Of a stretch of 12,414 nt of DNA, positions 7,301 through 11,847 are shown in pieces. The notes under the pieces were generated by a model that saw nothing but the letters and a program-made list of their open reading frames with translations, was not told the origin of the DNA and ran no database searches. This DNA is from Cephalothrix spiralis. Lineage: Eukaryota > Nemertea > Palaeonemertea > Archinemertea > Cephalotrichidae. The position numbers and the translations under genes are program-made. The stretch's first letter is position 1. Each line of letters starts with the position of its first letter. The stretch is taken from contig JAUCNG010273295.1 in the NCBI GenBank assembly GCA_032353305.1, positions 1-12,414 of the forward strand, given 5' to 3'.

Positions 7301-8970
7301 CCTCGCCTAGGGCGGCGCTGGGCATCGCAGGCAGGGACATTTTTTATCAGTCGCTATGGATCACTATGGATCGCCCATAGGGGCGGGGAATTTTAGGTCA
7401 TTACCGAAAACATCCGCTTGCAAATGGAACAAATGAGCAAAACACAGAAAATTTTGAGAAAGAATAACTTTCAGCTTAATTTTGCTTTTTATAAAATGTT
7501 TTTTTAGATACTTTATAAAATAAAAATTGCGCTTTGTAGCGATATGTACCGCCACCCCACCCGGGGACTTAGCGCTAAAGGAGTTCCGTGGATCGGGACG
7601 ATCCACCAATTTCTAGCGCTAGAATCGCCTTAGGCGTCGCTAAGCATCGCTATTTTGACATTTCCCGGCCCCCTCCCTCCGGTGCATTTCATTGACTGGT
7701 GAATAATCGTATTTATTCGTTTTTCGTATTCGATAAATCGAATTAAGTCAGTCCAGTGACATAAGGTAATAAATAAATGTTTAAGCAATTTGAGAAGTTT
7801 GTTGATATGCGTTTAGGGATTTGTATGTTCAGGCCATGATAAATTTCTATGCCATGCATGCAGGTGCGGAAAAAGAACTGTTATTTTTTGCATTCCTTCT
7901 TAAGCAAAGAATCTTTATTATATTATTGAGCCGAGCAAAGCGAGGCGAGGGTAATTTTGAAGTTTCTGGATAGGAAACCCTATTTTAGGACACTTAAAGG
8001 ATTTGTAGGTACCGACCACAGTAACTGTTTTGGACCCTGTTATGTTTTTGCGCACCTTTTCTTCTACGCATAATTAAATTATGTTGTCGAGCCGAGCGTA
8101 AGCATGCCGAGGAAAATATTGGTTAGATGGGCGATTTTAAAGCACTTTAAGAAGTTTGTTGCGCCGACAACGCTAGTACAATGTATATGATTTATTTATG
8201 GTGTTATGTGCCTCCTTTATATCCTATAACAAATAGGAATCCTCTATTTTCCTTTGAAAAAACTATATTGGCTTCAAGCACGCTAATACATGTAATATTA
8301 GAAGTGCCCAAACTAAAAAACGGTCAATTTTTGAGACGCCGTTTCAAGCGGTATCACTATTTTCTTATTTCTTCGTTTGATTCATTTGCAATCGGATTTG
8401 TTCTATAAAAATTTTAAAATATACAATTTCCCCGCCCCCATGGGCGATCCATGGGCCATCCATAGCGCTAGCTAGCGATCGAGAAAATATCCCGGCCTGC
8501 GAGGCCTAGCGCCGAAAAATCCCATCCAAGCGATATCGCTACGCAGGGCTATTTTCACATTTCCCGCCCCCCCCCCCCCCCGGTGCATTTCATTGACTGG
8601 TGCATAATGTGAAATGAGTTAACCTCTTGCTGATTTAGAGTAAATTTTGTCTCATTTATTTATCTGGGAATTGGTGAGCTAATGGACCCTACGCCGCAGG
8701 CATGAGGGATGGACACCTTTCCCCACCGTGTGAAAATTATGTGGAATTTCGTATGGGGGTCAATCCCTTAAAGAAAAAATTGAATTTTATCGTTTGTTTT
8801 TAAGGTGTTGTAACAATTGCGATGACGTTCGAGAAGCTTACCGAAGAAAAGGTTGGGCTTTTACGAATCCTGATGGTATAAAGCAATGTACTAGAGAAGG
8901 CTGGAGTGATAAACTTAAAGCAGGACGAAATGAAGGTTGTAGAATTCATGGACATTTGGAAGTGAATAAG
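1193..8970 (+). CDS. ERGIC3: ERGIC3 / Erv46 homologue, partial gene, six coding exons
   Basis: The coding join is 1193-1351, 2462-2581, 3080-3111, 3756-3785, 7053-7117, 8805-8970 (572 nt, about 191 residues, open throughout). ERGIC3 is a two-span membrane protein that cycles between ER and Golgi in COPII and COPI vesicles. With ERGIC2/Erv41 it forms a receptor that returns escaped ER residents lacking a KDEL tail. In order the product shows the first transmembrane span, the landmark YYLTTEVHPEL just inside the lumen, the block DAMDVSGEQQ, a variable acidic loop, and the cysteine-rich stretch RCESCYGAE...CCNNC followed by DVREAYRRKGWAF. These blocks are diagnostic of the family. The N-terminal exon and the C-terminal half, including the second span, lie outside the window. 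Introns are about 1.1 kb, 0.5 kb, 0.64 kb, 3.3 kb and 1.7 kb, plus a last one longer than 3.4 kb. Confidence 0.97.
1352..2461 (+). other. ERGIC3 intron, 1110 bp
   Basis: Donor GTAAGT at 1352 and acceptor TTTTACAG ending at 2461. The interior is A+T-rich, with many A and T runs around 1560-1700 and 1800-1880. An open frame of 63 codons at 2128-2319 resembles nothing recognisable and is probably chance. No repeat, RNA gene or further exon was identified. Confidence 0.85.
2462..2581 (+). CDS. ERGIC3: ERGIC3 coding exon: DAMDVSGEQQ luminal block
   Basis: The acceptor is TTTTACAG. The first two bases complete TAT (Tyr) with the previous exon. The exon encodes MTLDAMDVSGEQQ, one of the most conserved ERGIC3 luminal blocks, then IDLMHDLYKTRLD and the acidic linker MNGEPIDDKPEKE. 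It stops one base into a glutamate codon before GTAAAG (2582). The weak +4/+5 donor positions are the only unusual feature. The opposite-strand open frame over this exon is an antisense shadow. Confidence 0.94.
2582..3079 (+). other. ERGIC3 intron, 498 bp
   Basis: Bounded by GTAAAG and TTTATTTTCAG. It contains no recognisable gene. A loosely matched pair of TTGCGCA-containing words (about 2744-2763 and 2981-3000, opposite orientation) hints at an old terminal-inverted-repeat element but is too weak to call. Confidence 0.8.
3080..3111 (+). CDS. ERGIC3: ERGIC3 32-nt microexon
   Basis: Begins after TTTTCAG and ends before GTATGT (3112). Two bases complete the glutamate codon left open by the previous exon, then LGDKSEGAIL follows, ending in phase 0. 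The EELG start matches the family at this point, just before the variable luminal linker. Phase continuity on both sides and good splice signals support it despite its small size. Confidence 0.85.
3112..3755 (+). other. ERGIC3 intron, 644 bp
   Basis: Bounded by GTATGT and TTGATTTCAG. About 250 bp of it is the minus-strand SINE at 3204-3450. The rest (3451-3750) is A+T-rich and shows nothing else. Confidence 0.8.
3204..3450 (-). mobile_element. tRNA-derived SINE, minus strand
   Basis: Read on the minus strand, 3406-3390 is GTAGGTTTGATTCCTAC: a perfect 5-bp stem around a 7-base TTTGATT loop. This is a tRNA T-arm and RNA polymerase III B box. Upstream (about 3450-3407) is a tRNA-like head with GTGACGTCATCG where the A box should be and ACGACTCTATGGTCG in the anticodon region. 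Downstream is a body of nearly 200 bp with higher GC than its surroundings, rich in CpG. This tRNA head plus unrelated body is the usual SINE layout. The A box is degenerate, and neither a clear tail nor target-site duplication could be fixed, so the ends are approximate. The 64-codon open frame in it is not believed to be a gene. Confidence 0.6.
3756..3785 (+). CDS. ERGIC3: ERGIC3 30-nt frame-neutral microexon with N-glycosylation sequon
   Basis: Flanked by TTGATTTCAG and a strong donor, GTGAGT (3786). It encodes ten residues, TNVADSLNNT, entering and leaving in phase 0, so it can be included or skipped without changing the frame. NNT is an N-glycosylation sequon and the segment is luminal. 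Including it makes the linker before the cysteine-rich region about ten residues longer than I recall for vertebrate ERGIC3, so it may be alternatively spliced. The splice signals are seen; the regulated use is inference. Confidence 0.7.
4063..4098. repeat. Exact 18-bp tandem duplication
   Basis: TTTAGTATACCATAACAA occurs twice head to tail (4063-4080, 4081-4098) without a difference. This looks like a simple, recent slippage duplication with no evident function. Confidence 0.9.
4621..4909. mobile_element. TAGCGCTA-family palindromic element, copy 1
   Basis: The terminal inverted repeats are 4621-4641 and 4889-4909, matching at 19 of 21 bases and containing TGCACC...TCAATGAAAT. Similarity continues inward through a CCCGG-rich patch and GGAAATA to GC-rich words such as GATCCTAGCGCTAG (from about 4682) and TAGCGCTAGCGCTA near 4840. 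The centre is A+T-rich with an (AT)n run near 4761, and carries GGGCGATCCATAG (4776-4788) and CTAGCGATCGAGAAA. Both landmarks recur in the copy at 8373-8608; GGGCGATCCATAG also recurs, inverted, at 7267-7708. No coding capacity. No convincing target-site duplication was found, so the superfamily is open. Confidence 0.7.
4910..5302. other. Intron sequence, possible degraded repeat end
   Basis: No gene is visible. An AATGCACC word near 5075 and, facing it, TTTTCCGGCCCC...TTATTGACTTGTGCATAA near 5156-5197 resemble the two ends of the TAGCGCTA family in diverged form. This may be a fourth, eroded copy. The match is too poor to set boundaries. Confidence 0.35.
5303..5835. mobile_element. Long-terminal-inverted-repeat non-autonomous element, interrupted
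   Basis: Outer arms 5303-5327 and 5811-5835 match as inverted repeats at about 21 of 25 positions, with the shared core GCCTTAACATGAATTT. Further inward, 5389-5409 (CCATTCGACCGTTTTCGAGA and one more base) pairs with 5737-5757 at 18 of 21, so the arms extend over at least 100 bp. The distances to each arm agree to within about 8 bases, as expected for one element. The interior has no open frame of note and includes the foldback at 5554-5700. Removing that insertion leaves roughly 395 bp. The target-site duplication is not clear. Confidence 0.65.
5554..5700. mobile_element. 129-bp foldback element with 9-bp target-site duplication, nested
   Basis: Arms 5572-5620 and 5635-5683 are 49-bp inverted repeats with 45 matches, around a 14-base loop. 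Weaker pairing continues to the ends, which read TACC... and ...GATA. The element 5563-5691 is bracketed exactly by the direct repeat GGTTTGTCC (5554-5562 and 5692-5700). The centre of this hairpin is offset by about 55 bp from the centre of the surrounding inverted repeats at 5303-5835. It is therefore a separate, later insertion rather than their core. A 9-bp duplication suggests a Mutator-like element, but this is inference. Transcribed as part of the intron it would form a long RNA hairpin. Confidence 0.8.
5901..6165. repeat. Tandem duplication of a 135/121-bp unit plus a partial third start
   Basis: Unit 1 (5901-6035) and unit 2 (6036-6156) both begin GCTGACCCTACTGT and end CTTGCCTGTCAGGTA. 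They differ by four base changes, a 5-base ACTGT duplication and a 10-base insertion in unit 1 around 5966-5976. A third GCTGACCCT starts at 6157 and then diverges. Each unit contains GATTGCGCCGCGTACCAA and a small hairpin, CACTAGTTCCTAGTG (intact in unit 2). No coding potential or known family was recognised. Confidence 0.9.
6171..6990. mobile_element. Older GTCAGGGAA-type dispersed repeat, split by a later insertion
   Basis: The word GTCAGG(G)AA recurs at 6181, 6211 and 6250 (with TCAGGGAAAT at 6171) and again at 6934, followed by TTCCCAGGAACGTTC and GGGAAAGAGTGGCCGCACTG (6971-6990). From memory, this wording, ending in CAGTG(T/C)GGCCAC when read in reverse, resembles common hAT-type non-autonomous repeats of invertebrate genomes. 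The two halves are separated by the MITE at 6596-6898 and by A+T-rich sequence at 6290-6595 with nothing else in it. The left end is not resolved. Confidence 0.4.
6596..6898. mobile_element. PIF/Harbinger-like MITE, about 297 bp, TAA target duplication
   Basis: The ends are GGCCTTTTTTTAATTAC at 6599 and its complement finishing in GGCC at 6895. The inverted repeats are about 31 bp and differ by one base and one T in the homopolymer. TAA flanks both sides (6596-6598 and 6896-6898). A 3-bp TAA/TTA duplication with GGCC-type ends is the hallmark of PIF/Harbinger elements. The interior has five GC-rich clusters of the form ACCGCCGRCGG at about 6629, 6678, 6726, 6803 and 6833. They are separated by A or T runs with TTCGGAAAAATGGAAAT-like words. 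No coding capacity. Confidence 0.8.
7053..7117 (+). CDS. ERGIC3: ERGIC3 coding exon: RCESCYGAE, first half of the cysteine-rich region
   Basis: Begins after TTTTTTAG in phase 0, encodes AKEQLDENRCESCYGAETPEL, and stops two bases into a glutamine codon before GTAAGT (7118). CESC is the first cysteine pair of the luminal cysteine-rich region that Erv46 needs to bind retrieved cargo. Reading straight on would hit a frame-breaking extension, so the split codon completed at 8805 is decisive for the end. Confidence 0.96.
7267..7708. mobile_element. TAGCGCTA-family palindromic element, copy 2 (inverted core, left end truncated)
   Basis: The right end carries ATTTCATTGACTGGTGAATA (7686-7705), matching the family terminus. 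CGCTATTTTGACATTTCCCG (7648-7667) pairs with 7267-7286 at 18 of 20. The left side lacks the outermost 40 or so bases. The core CTATGGATCGCCCAT (7364-7378) is the reverse complement of the core in the other two copies, so this copy lies in the opposite orientation. GC-rich words GCGCTAGCCTCGCCTAGG and TTCTAGCGCTAGAA flank an A+T-rich centre. At about 440 bp it is longer than copy 1. Confidence 0.65.
8373..8608. mobile_element. TAGCGCTA-family palindromic element, copy 3
   Basis: CGTTTGATTCATTTGCAATC (8373-8392), GGGCGATCCAT (8442-8452) and TAGCGCTAGCTAGCGATCGA just downstream of 8460 follow the same order as in copy 1. The right terminus, ATTTCATTGACTGGTGCATAA (8587-8607 region), is the family end. 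It is preceded by a run of 15 C (8567-8581) where the other copies have a short C-rich patch. The left terminus is not recognisable; an AGAAGTTTGTTGC word at about 8150, also seen in copy 1, may mark more of it. Confidence 0.6.
8805..8970 (+). CDS. ERGIC3: ERGIC3 coding exon: CCNNC motif and conserved luminal segment
   Basis: The acceptor TTTTTAAG is followed by G, which completes CAG (Gln). The exon then encodes CCNNCDDVREAYRRKGWAF, NPDGIKQCTREGW and NEGCRIHGHLEVNK, ending in phase 0 before GTAACT (8971). CCNNC is the second half of the cysteine-rich region and is very strongly conserved. LEVNK is where the family continues with a short glycine/phenylalanine-rich stretch, which is not found downstream in the window. 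The frame stays open to 9024 by read-through but that part has no family similarity. Confidence 0.97.
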
Positions 8971-10073
8971 GTAACTATTACCATGCATAATGTTCAGGAA
9001 GATCTAAATAGAAAGAAGGTGTAAAGTTTTTTGCGCCTTTTTTGCCATTTCCAAAATACATATATTAAAAAAATATCTAGATAACGAAATAATTCGGAAC
9101 AAAATTCATAATCTGTGGAAACTCTACCTTTCTCAAATGCAAAACACGCCATGCAGATCCGAGACTTCTATGTTACGCAGTTTTTAAGCAAAAAATGTCA
9201 TTGATTTTTTCAAAAATGACCATCAATTTCAGGGGTCATGGAAGAAATTTGGTATATGAAAGCCGGGGTTGGTGGGTGTGAAAAATGTCGAAATGCAGTT
9301 TTCCATCCTTTGTTTATTGTTGTTATTGGTTGGGTGGGTACCAAATCCAATTTTGCACTTTTGTTCAGCCTTCTTCTTCTACTTCTATATAGGGCGTCAG
9401 ATGACTGGCTCAAATAGAGACTTAATGGTCTGCTTGCTGAGCATAATTTACCCTTAATAGGCCTGTAGACCTACCCCGCACTCTAATCTATTTTCTATAT
9501 ACCGATTAGCAGTGGGGTTTTTACCCCGAAGTGAGGGACAGTGTCCCACTCCACATATTTAACCTGACCGAGCCACCCAGGAAACTATGCGCTAAGGAAC
9601 TTGCTTAATGTTCCACCCGATGGATAGTGGTGTCCTTCATACAGCAATTTATCTCCATGACTCCCTCCGCCTATTTCATTTTTACGATGTTTGATTGGTC
9701 GTTATATTCTTAATCGCGAAATTCCTATTGAAGGTCACGAACGCCCTTTCGCATTCTTAAAGCAGCATTTCGGTTTAGTAATCTTCGGGAACAAAGTTGA
9801 ATAAAGAGAGACCTTTTGCATCAATATCGGCCCACTTTAACTGGTGGCCTTCCCCTCGTGTTACAACGTTGTCCCGAAGCCTTCCTAACCCGAAATGTTT
9901 AGTTAAATAATCTTAATATTTCAGTAGACCGGAAGTTTAAGACTCTTTATATAAAATGATGTTATATTAGTACATGTATATGAATTTTTATTGGGCACAA
10001 ATATATACACAAACGGAATGGAGCAAAAGTTATTCAACTTTAAATGGGCCCAGCAGAAACGTTGTAATTAGAC
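8971..10073 (+). other. Start of the last ERGIC3 intron; no gene seen
   Basis: Begins with donor GTAACT. No next ERGIC3 exon was found up to base 12414, so the intron exceeds 3.4 kb. Bases 8985-9220 and 9690-10073 are plain A+T-rich sequence. Bases 9230-9680 are richer in GC and look like a decayed repeat: on the minus strand TGGGTGGCTCGGTCAGGTTA (about 9585-9565) resembles the A-box head of a tRNA-derived SINE, but no B box follows. Short open frames on both strands around 9210-9457 match nothing known. Confidence 0.7.
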
Positions 10074-10470
10074 TACACAATTGGATGGAAAAATTGGCGA
10101 GGGCAATTACTTTTGTACCAAAAGTGCCCCCCTAGCGGTTTAGCCCCTGGGGGGGGGGCAAAAAACGTGATTTTTGGGATTTTTTATTGCCCCCAGGGGG
10201 TAGGGCTGGTCAATTAAACCCCAAAGAGTGATCAGACCGACCCCTGGGGGTAGGGGCAAAAACAATTTTCAGATTTTTTTGAAAAATTGCCCCCCACTAA
10301 AAAAAATCTAAACCCCCCGAGGGATCAGCATTTCCCATGACCTTTCCAGAAATATATAGTTTGTGGGGGTCAACTATCCTCCAATATAATATATATATAC
10401 ATACCGTGGGGGGGGGGGACTTTTGGTACAAAAATAGTTGCCTTCGCCAATTTTTCCATTTAATTGTGTA
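10074..10470. mobile_element. TA-flanked, 397-bp MITE with 60-bp inverted repeats (Tc1/mariner-like)
   Basis: The left arm starts TACACAATTGGATGG at 10074 and the right arm ends ...CCATTTAATTGTGTA at 10470. About 57 bp pair with some half-dozen differences, sharing AAAAATTGGCGA and TTTTGTACCAAAAGT. TA at both extreme ends is consistent with the TA duplication of Tc1/mariner elements. The interior has G and C runs of up to 11 (10149-10158, 10408-10418), several CCCCTGGGGG palindromes, GGGGCAAAAA words in both orientations, and an (AT)n tract near 10385. No coding capacity; the minus-strand open frame at 10297-10524 simply crosses it. Confidence 0.75.
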
Positions 10471-10677
10471 CATGATTAATAATATACATATATACAGAAT
10501 TATGTAAACAAAGAGTTGCCGCAAATAAAGATAAAGACATTACCAAAAATTCACATGCCATAATCCACTTTAGTGACCCACTAACATTTCCGAATTTTGC
10601 GAAACCTCTGAATATGACAGATATTTTCCCAACCCTTTCACATTACACAATCGGGTAGTCAAAGTCAATTTTCCTCG
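10471..10677. other. 3' flank of the zinc-finger gene
   Basis: A+T-rich, downstream of the zinc-finger stop on the minus strand. No AATAAA is present on that strand here. The first ATTAAA variant (about 10463-10458) lies inside the neighbouring MITE arm, so the polyadenylation site is unresolved. Confidence 0.5.
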
Positions 10678-11847
10678 TTAAGAGAGACTGTTTCCCTTAT
10701 GAACTACTTTTACATGTTTTTTAAGGTTTCCAGCTTGAGAACATTTATATTCACAATTGTCGCATTTGAACAAACGTAGCCCTTCATGAACTGTTTTTAC
10801 ATGTGTTTTAAGGGTTCCAGATTGAGAAAATTTAGAATCACAATGGTCGCATTTAAATGGACGTAGACCTTCATGAACTGCTTGTACATGTCTTTTAAGG
10901 TCTCGTGCGCTAGAACTTTTATGTTCACAATTTTCGCATTTAAATGGACGTATACCTTCATGGACTGCTTGTACATGTTTTTTAAGGTCTCCAGCTTGAG
11001 AAAATTTCTTTTCACAATTGTCGCATTTGAACAAACGTAGCCCTTCATGAACTGTTTTTACATGTGTTTTAAGGGTTCCAGATTGAGAAAATTTAGAATC
11101 ACAATGGTCGCATTTAAATGGACGTAGACCTTCATGAATGGCTTGTACATGTTCTTTTAGGTGTCCAGCTTGAGAACATTTATATTCACAATGGTCGCAT
11201 TTAAATGGACGTAGCCCTTCATGAACTGTTTTAACATGTTTTTTCAGGCTTGCAGCTTGAGAACATTTATATTCACAATGGTCGCATTTGAATGGATGTA
11301 GCCTTTCATGAACTGCTTGTACATGTTTTTTAAGGCTTCCAGAATGAGAACATTTATATTCACAATGGTCGCATTTAAATGGACGTAGCCCTTCATGAAC
11401 TGACTGTACATGTAATTTAAGGTTACCAGCTTGAGAAAACTTATATTCACAATGGTCGCATTTGAATAGAGTTAGCTTTTCATGAACTGCTTGTACATGT
11501 CTTTTAAGGCTTCCAGAATGAGAAAATTTATATTCACAATGGTCGCATTTAAATGGACGTAGCCCTTCATGAACTGCTTGTACATGTTTTTTAAGGCTTC
11601 CAGAATGAGAACATTTATGTTCACAATGGTCGCATTTAAATGGACGTAGCCCTTCATGAACTGCTTGTACATGTCTTTTAAGGCTTGCAGCTTGAGAACA
11701 TTTATATTCACAAATGTCGCATTTGAATAAACGTAGCCCTTCATGGACAGCTCGTTTATGAACCATAAGATTGCTAGCCGTAGAAAAAGTCTTATTGCAT
11801 ACATTGCATTTAGTTATGTTGTTCTTCAATTTATTTGGCATTTTCAT
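10678..11847 (-). CDS. 13-finger C2H2 zinc-finger protein, 389 residues, intronless
   Basis: A likely nuclear DNA- or RNA-binding protein; no orthologue is recognised. After a 13-residue basic start it is 13 C2H2 fingers in a strict 29-residue period: C-x2-C-x12-H-x4-H, with the first Cys at 14 and each next finger 29 later, up to Cys 362 and the last His at 383. The tail is KGNSLS. Linkers are mostly EGLRP in place of the usual TGEKP. No KRAB, BTB, SCAN or ZAD domain is present. Helix positions -1, 2, 3 and 6 are mostly Q/H, G/A, variable and K/R. In fingers 2, 3, 6, 7, 8 and 13 the core Phe is Cys, and in finger 11 it is Ser. An in-frame TGA (11853-11851) just upstream closes the frame. Met1 has a poor start context, while Met3 has A at -3. 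It lies antisense in the inferred last ERGIC3 intron. Confidence 0.9.
   Translation of the reverse strand: MKMPNKLKNNITKCNVCNKTFSTASNLMVHKRAVHEGLRLFKCDICEYKCSQAASLKRHVQAVHEGLRPFKCDHCEHKCSHSGSLKKHVQAVHEGLRPFKCDHCEYKFSHSGSLKRHVQAVHEKLTLFKCDHCEYKFSQAGNLKLHVQSVHEGLRPFKCDHCEYKCSHSGSLKKHVQAVHERLHPFKCDHCEYKCSQAASLKKHVKTVHEGLRPFKCDHCEYKCSQAGHLKEHVQAIHEGLRPFKCDHCDSKFSQSGTLKTHVKTVHEGLRLFKCDNCEKKFSQAGDLKKHVQAVHEGIRPFKCENCEHKSSSARDLKRHVQAVHEGLRPFKCDHCDSKFSQSGTLKTHVKTVHEGLRLFKCDNCEYKCSQAGNLKKHVKVVHKGNSLS
10750..11138 (-). repeat. 128-bp identical blocks, 261 bp apart, within the zinc-finger gene
   Basis: Bases 10750-10877 and 11011-11138 are identical over 128 bp, including all silent positions, at a spacing of exactly three 87-nt finger units. 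They cover fingers 12 and 9 respectively, plus the start of the following finger. The other fingers share the period but differ more. This marks a recent three-finger duplication or gene conversion in the array. Confidence 0.95.

Larger units (their letters stand above)
7118..8804 (+). other. ERGIC3 intron, 1687 bp
   Basis: Bounded by GTAAGT and TTTGTTTTTAAG. It contains two copies of the TAGCGCTA family (7267-7708, 8373-8608). The left part, 7190-7266, repeats TTATTCG three times at about 27-30 base spacing. Bases 7709-8372 hold only A+T-rich sequence with two GC-rich words sharing GAGCCGAGC (7928 and 8089). A 75-codon open frame at 8181-8408 has no recognisable content. Confidence 0.85.

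Noticed and set aside
7364-7609. 81-codon minus-strand open frame
   Set aside because: Contained in a palindromic mobile element; no protein family recognised.
8181-8408. 75-codon + strand open frame
   Set aside because: Mostly hydrophobic, A+T-driven composition, overlapping the start of a repeat copy; no splice support.
8794-9024. Start codon and independent small protein at 8794
   Set aside because: The ATG is in intron sequence before the acceptor; the conserved part begins at 8805 and belongs to ERGIC3.
9269-9457. 62-codon + strand frame with a hydrophobic stretch resembling a membrane span
   Set aside because: Leucine and phenylalanine runs come from T-rich DNA; an overlapping minus-strand frame is equally long and neither shows a known motif.
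10297-10524. 75-codon minus-strand open frame next to the zinc-finger gene
   Set aside because: Crosses the boundary of the MITE at 10470 and consists of AT-tract and G-run translation.
10797-11804. Several minus-strand open frames of 68-110 codons inside the zinc-finger gene
   Set aside because: They are shifted-frame readings of the 87-nt repeat; the periodic frame with intact Cys and His is the real one.
10678-11847. Satellite or CRISPR-like array because of the regular 87-bp repeats
   Set aside because: The periodicity is that of the encoded fingers, with no spacer/repeat distinction and an intact reading frame.
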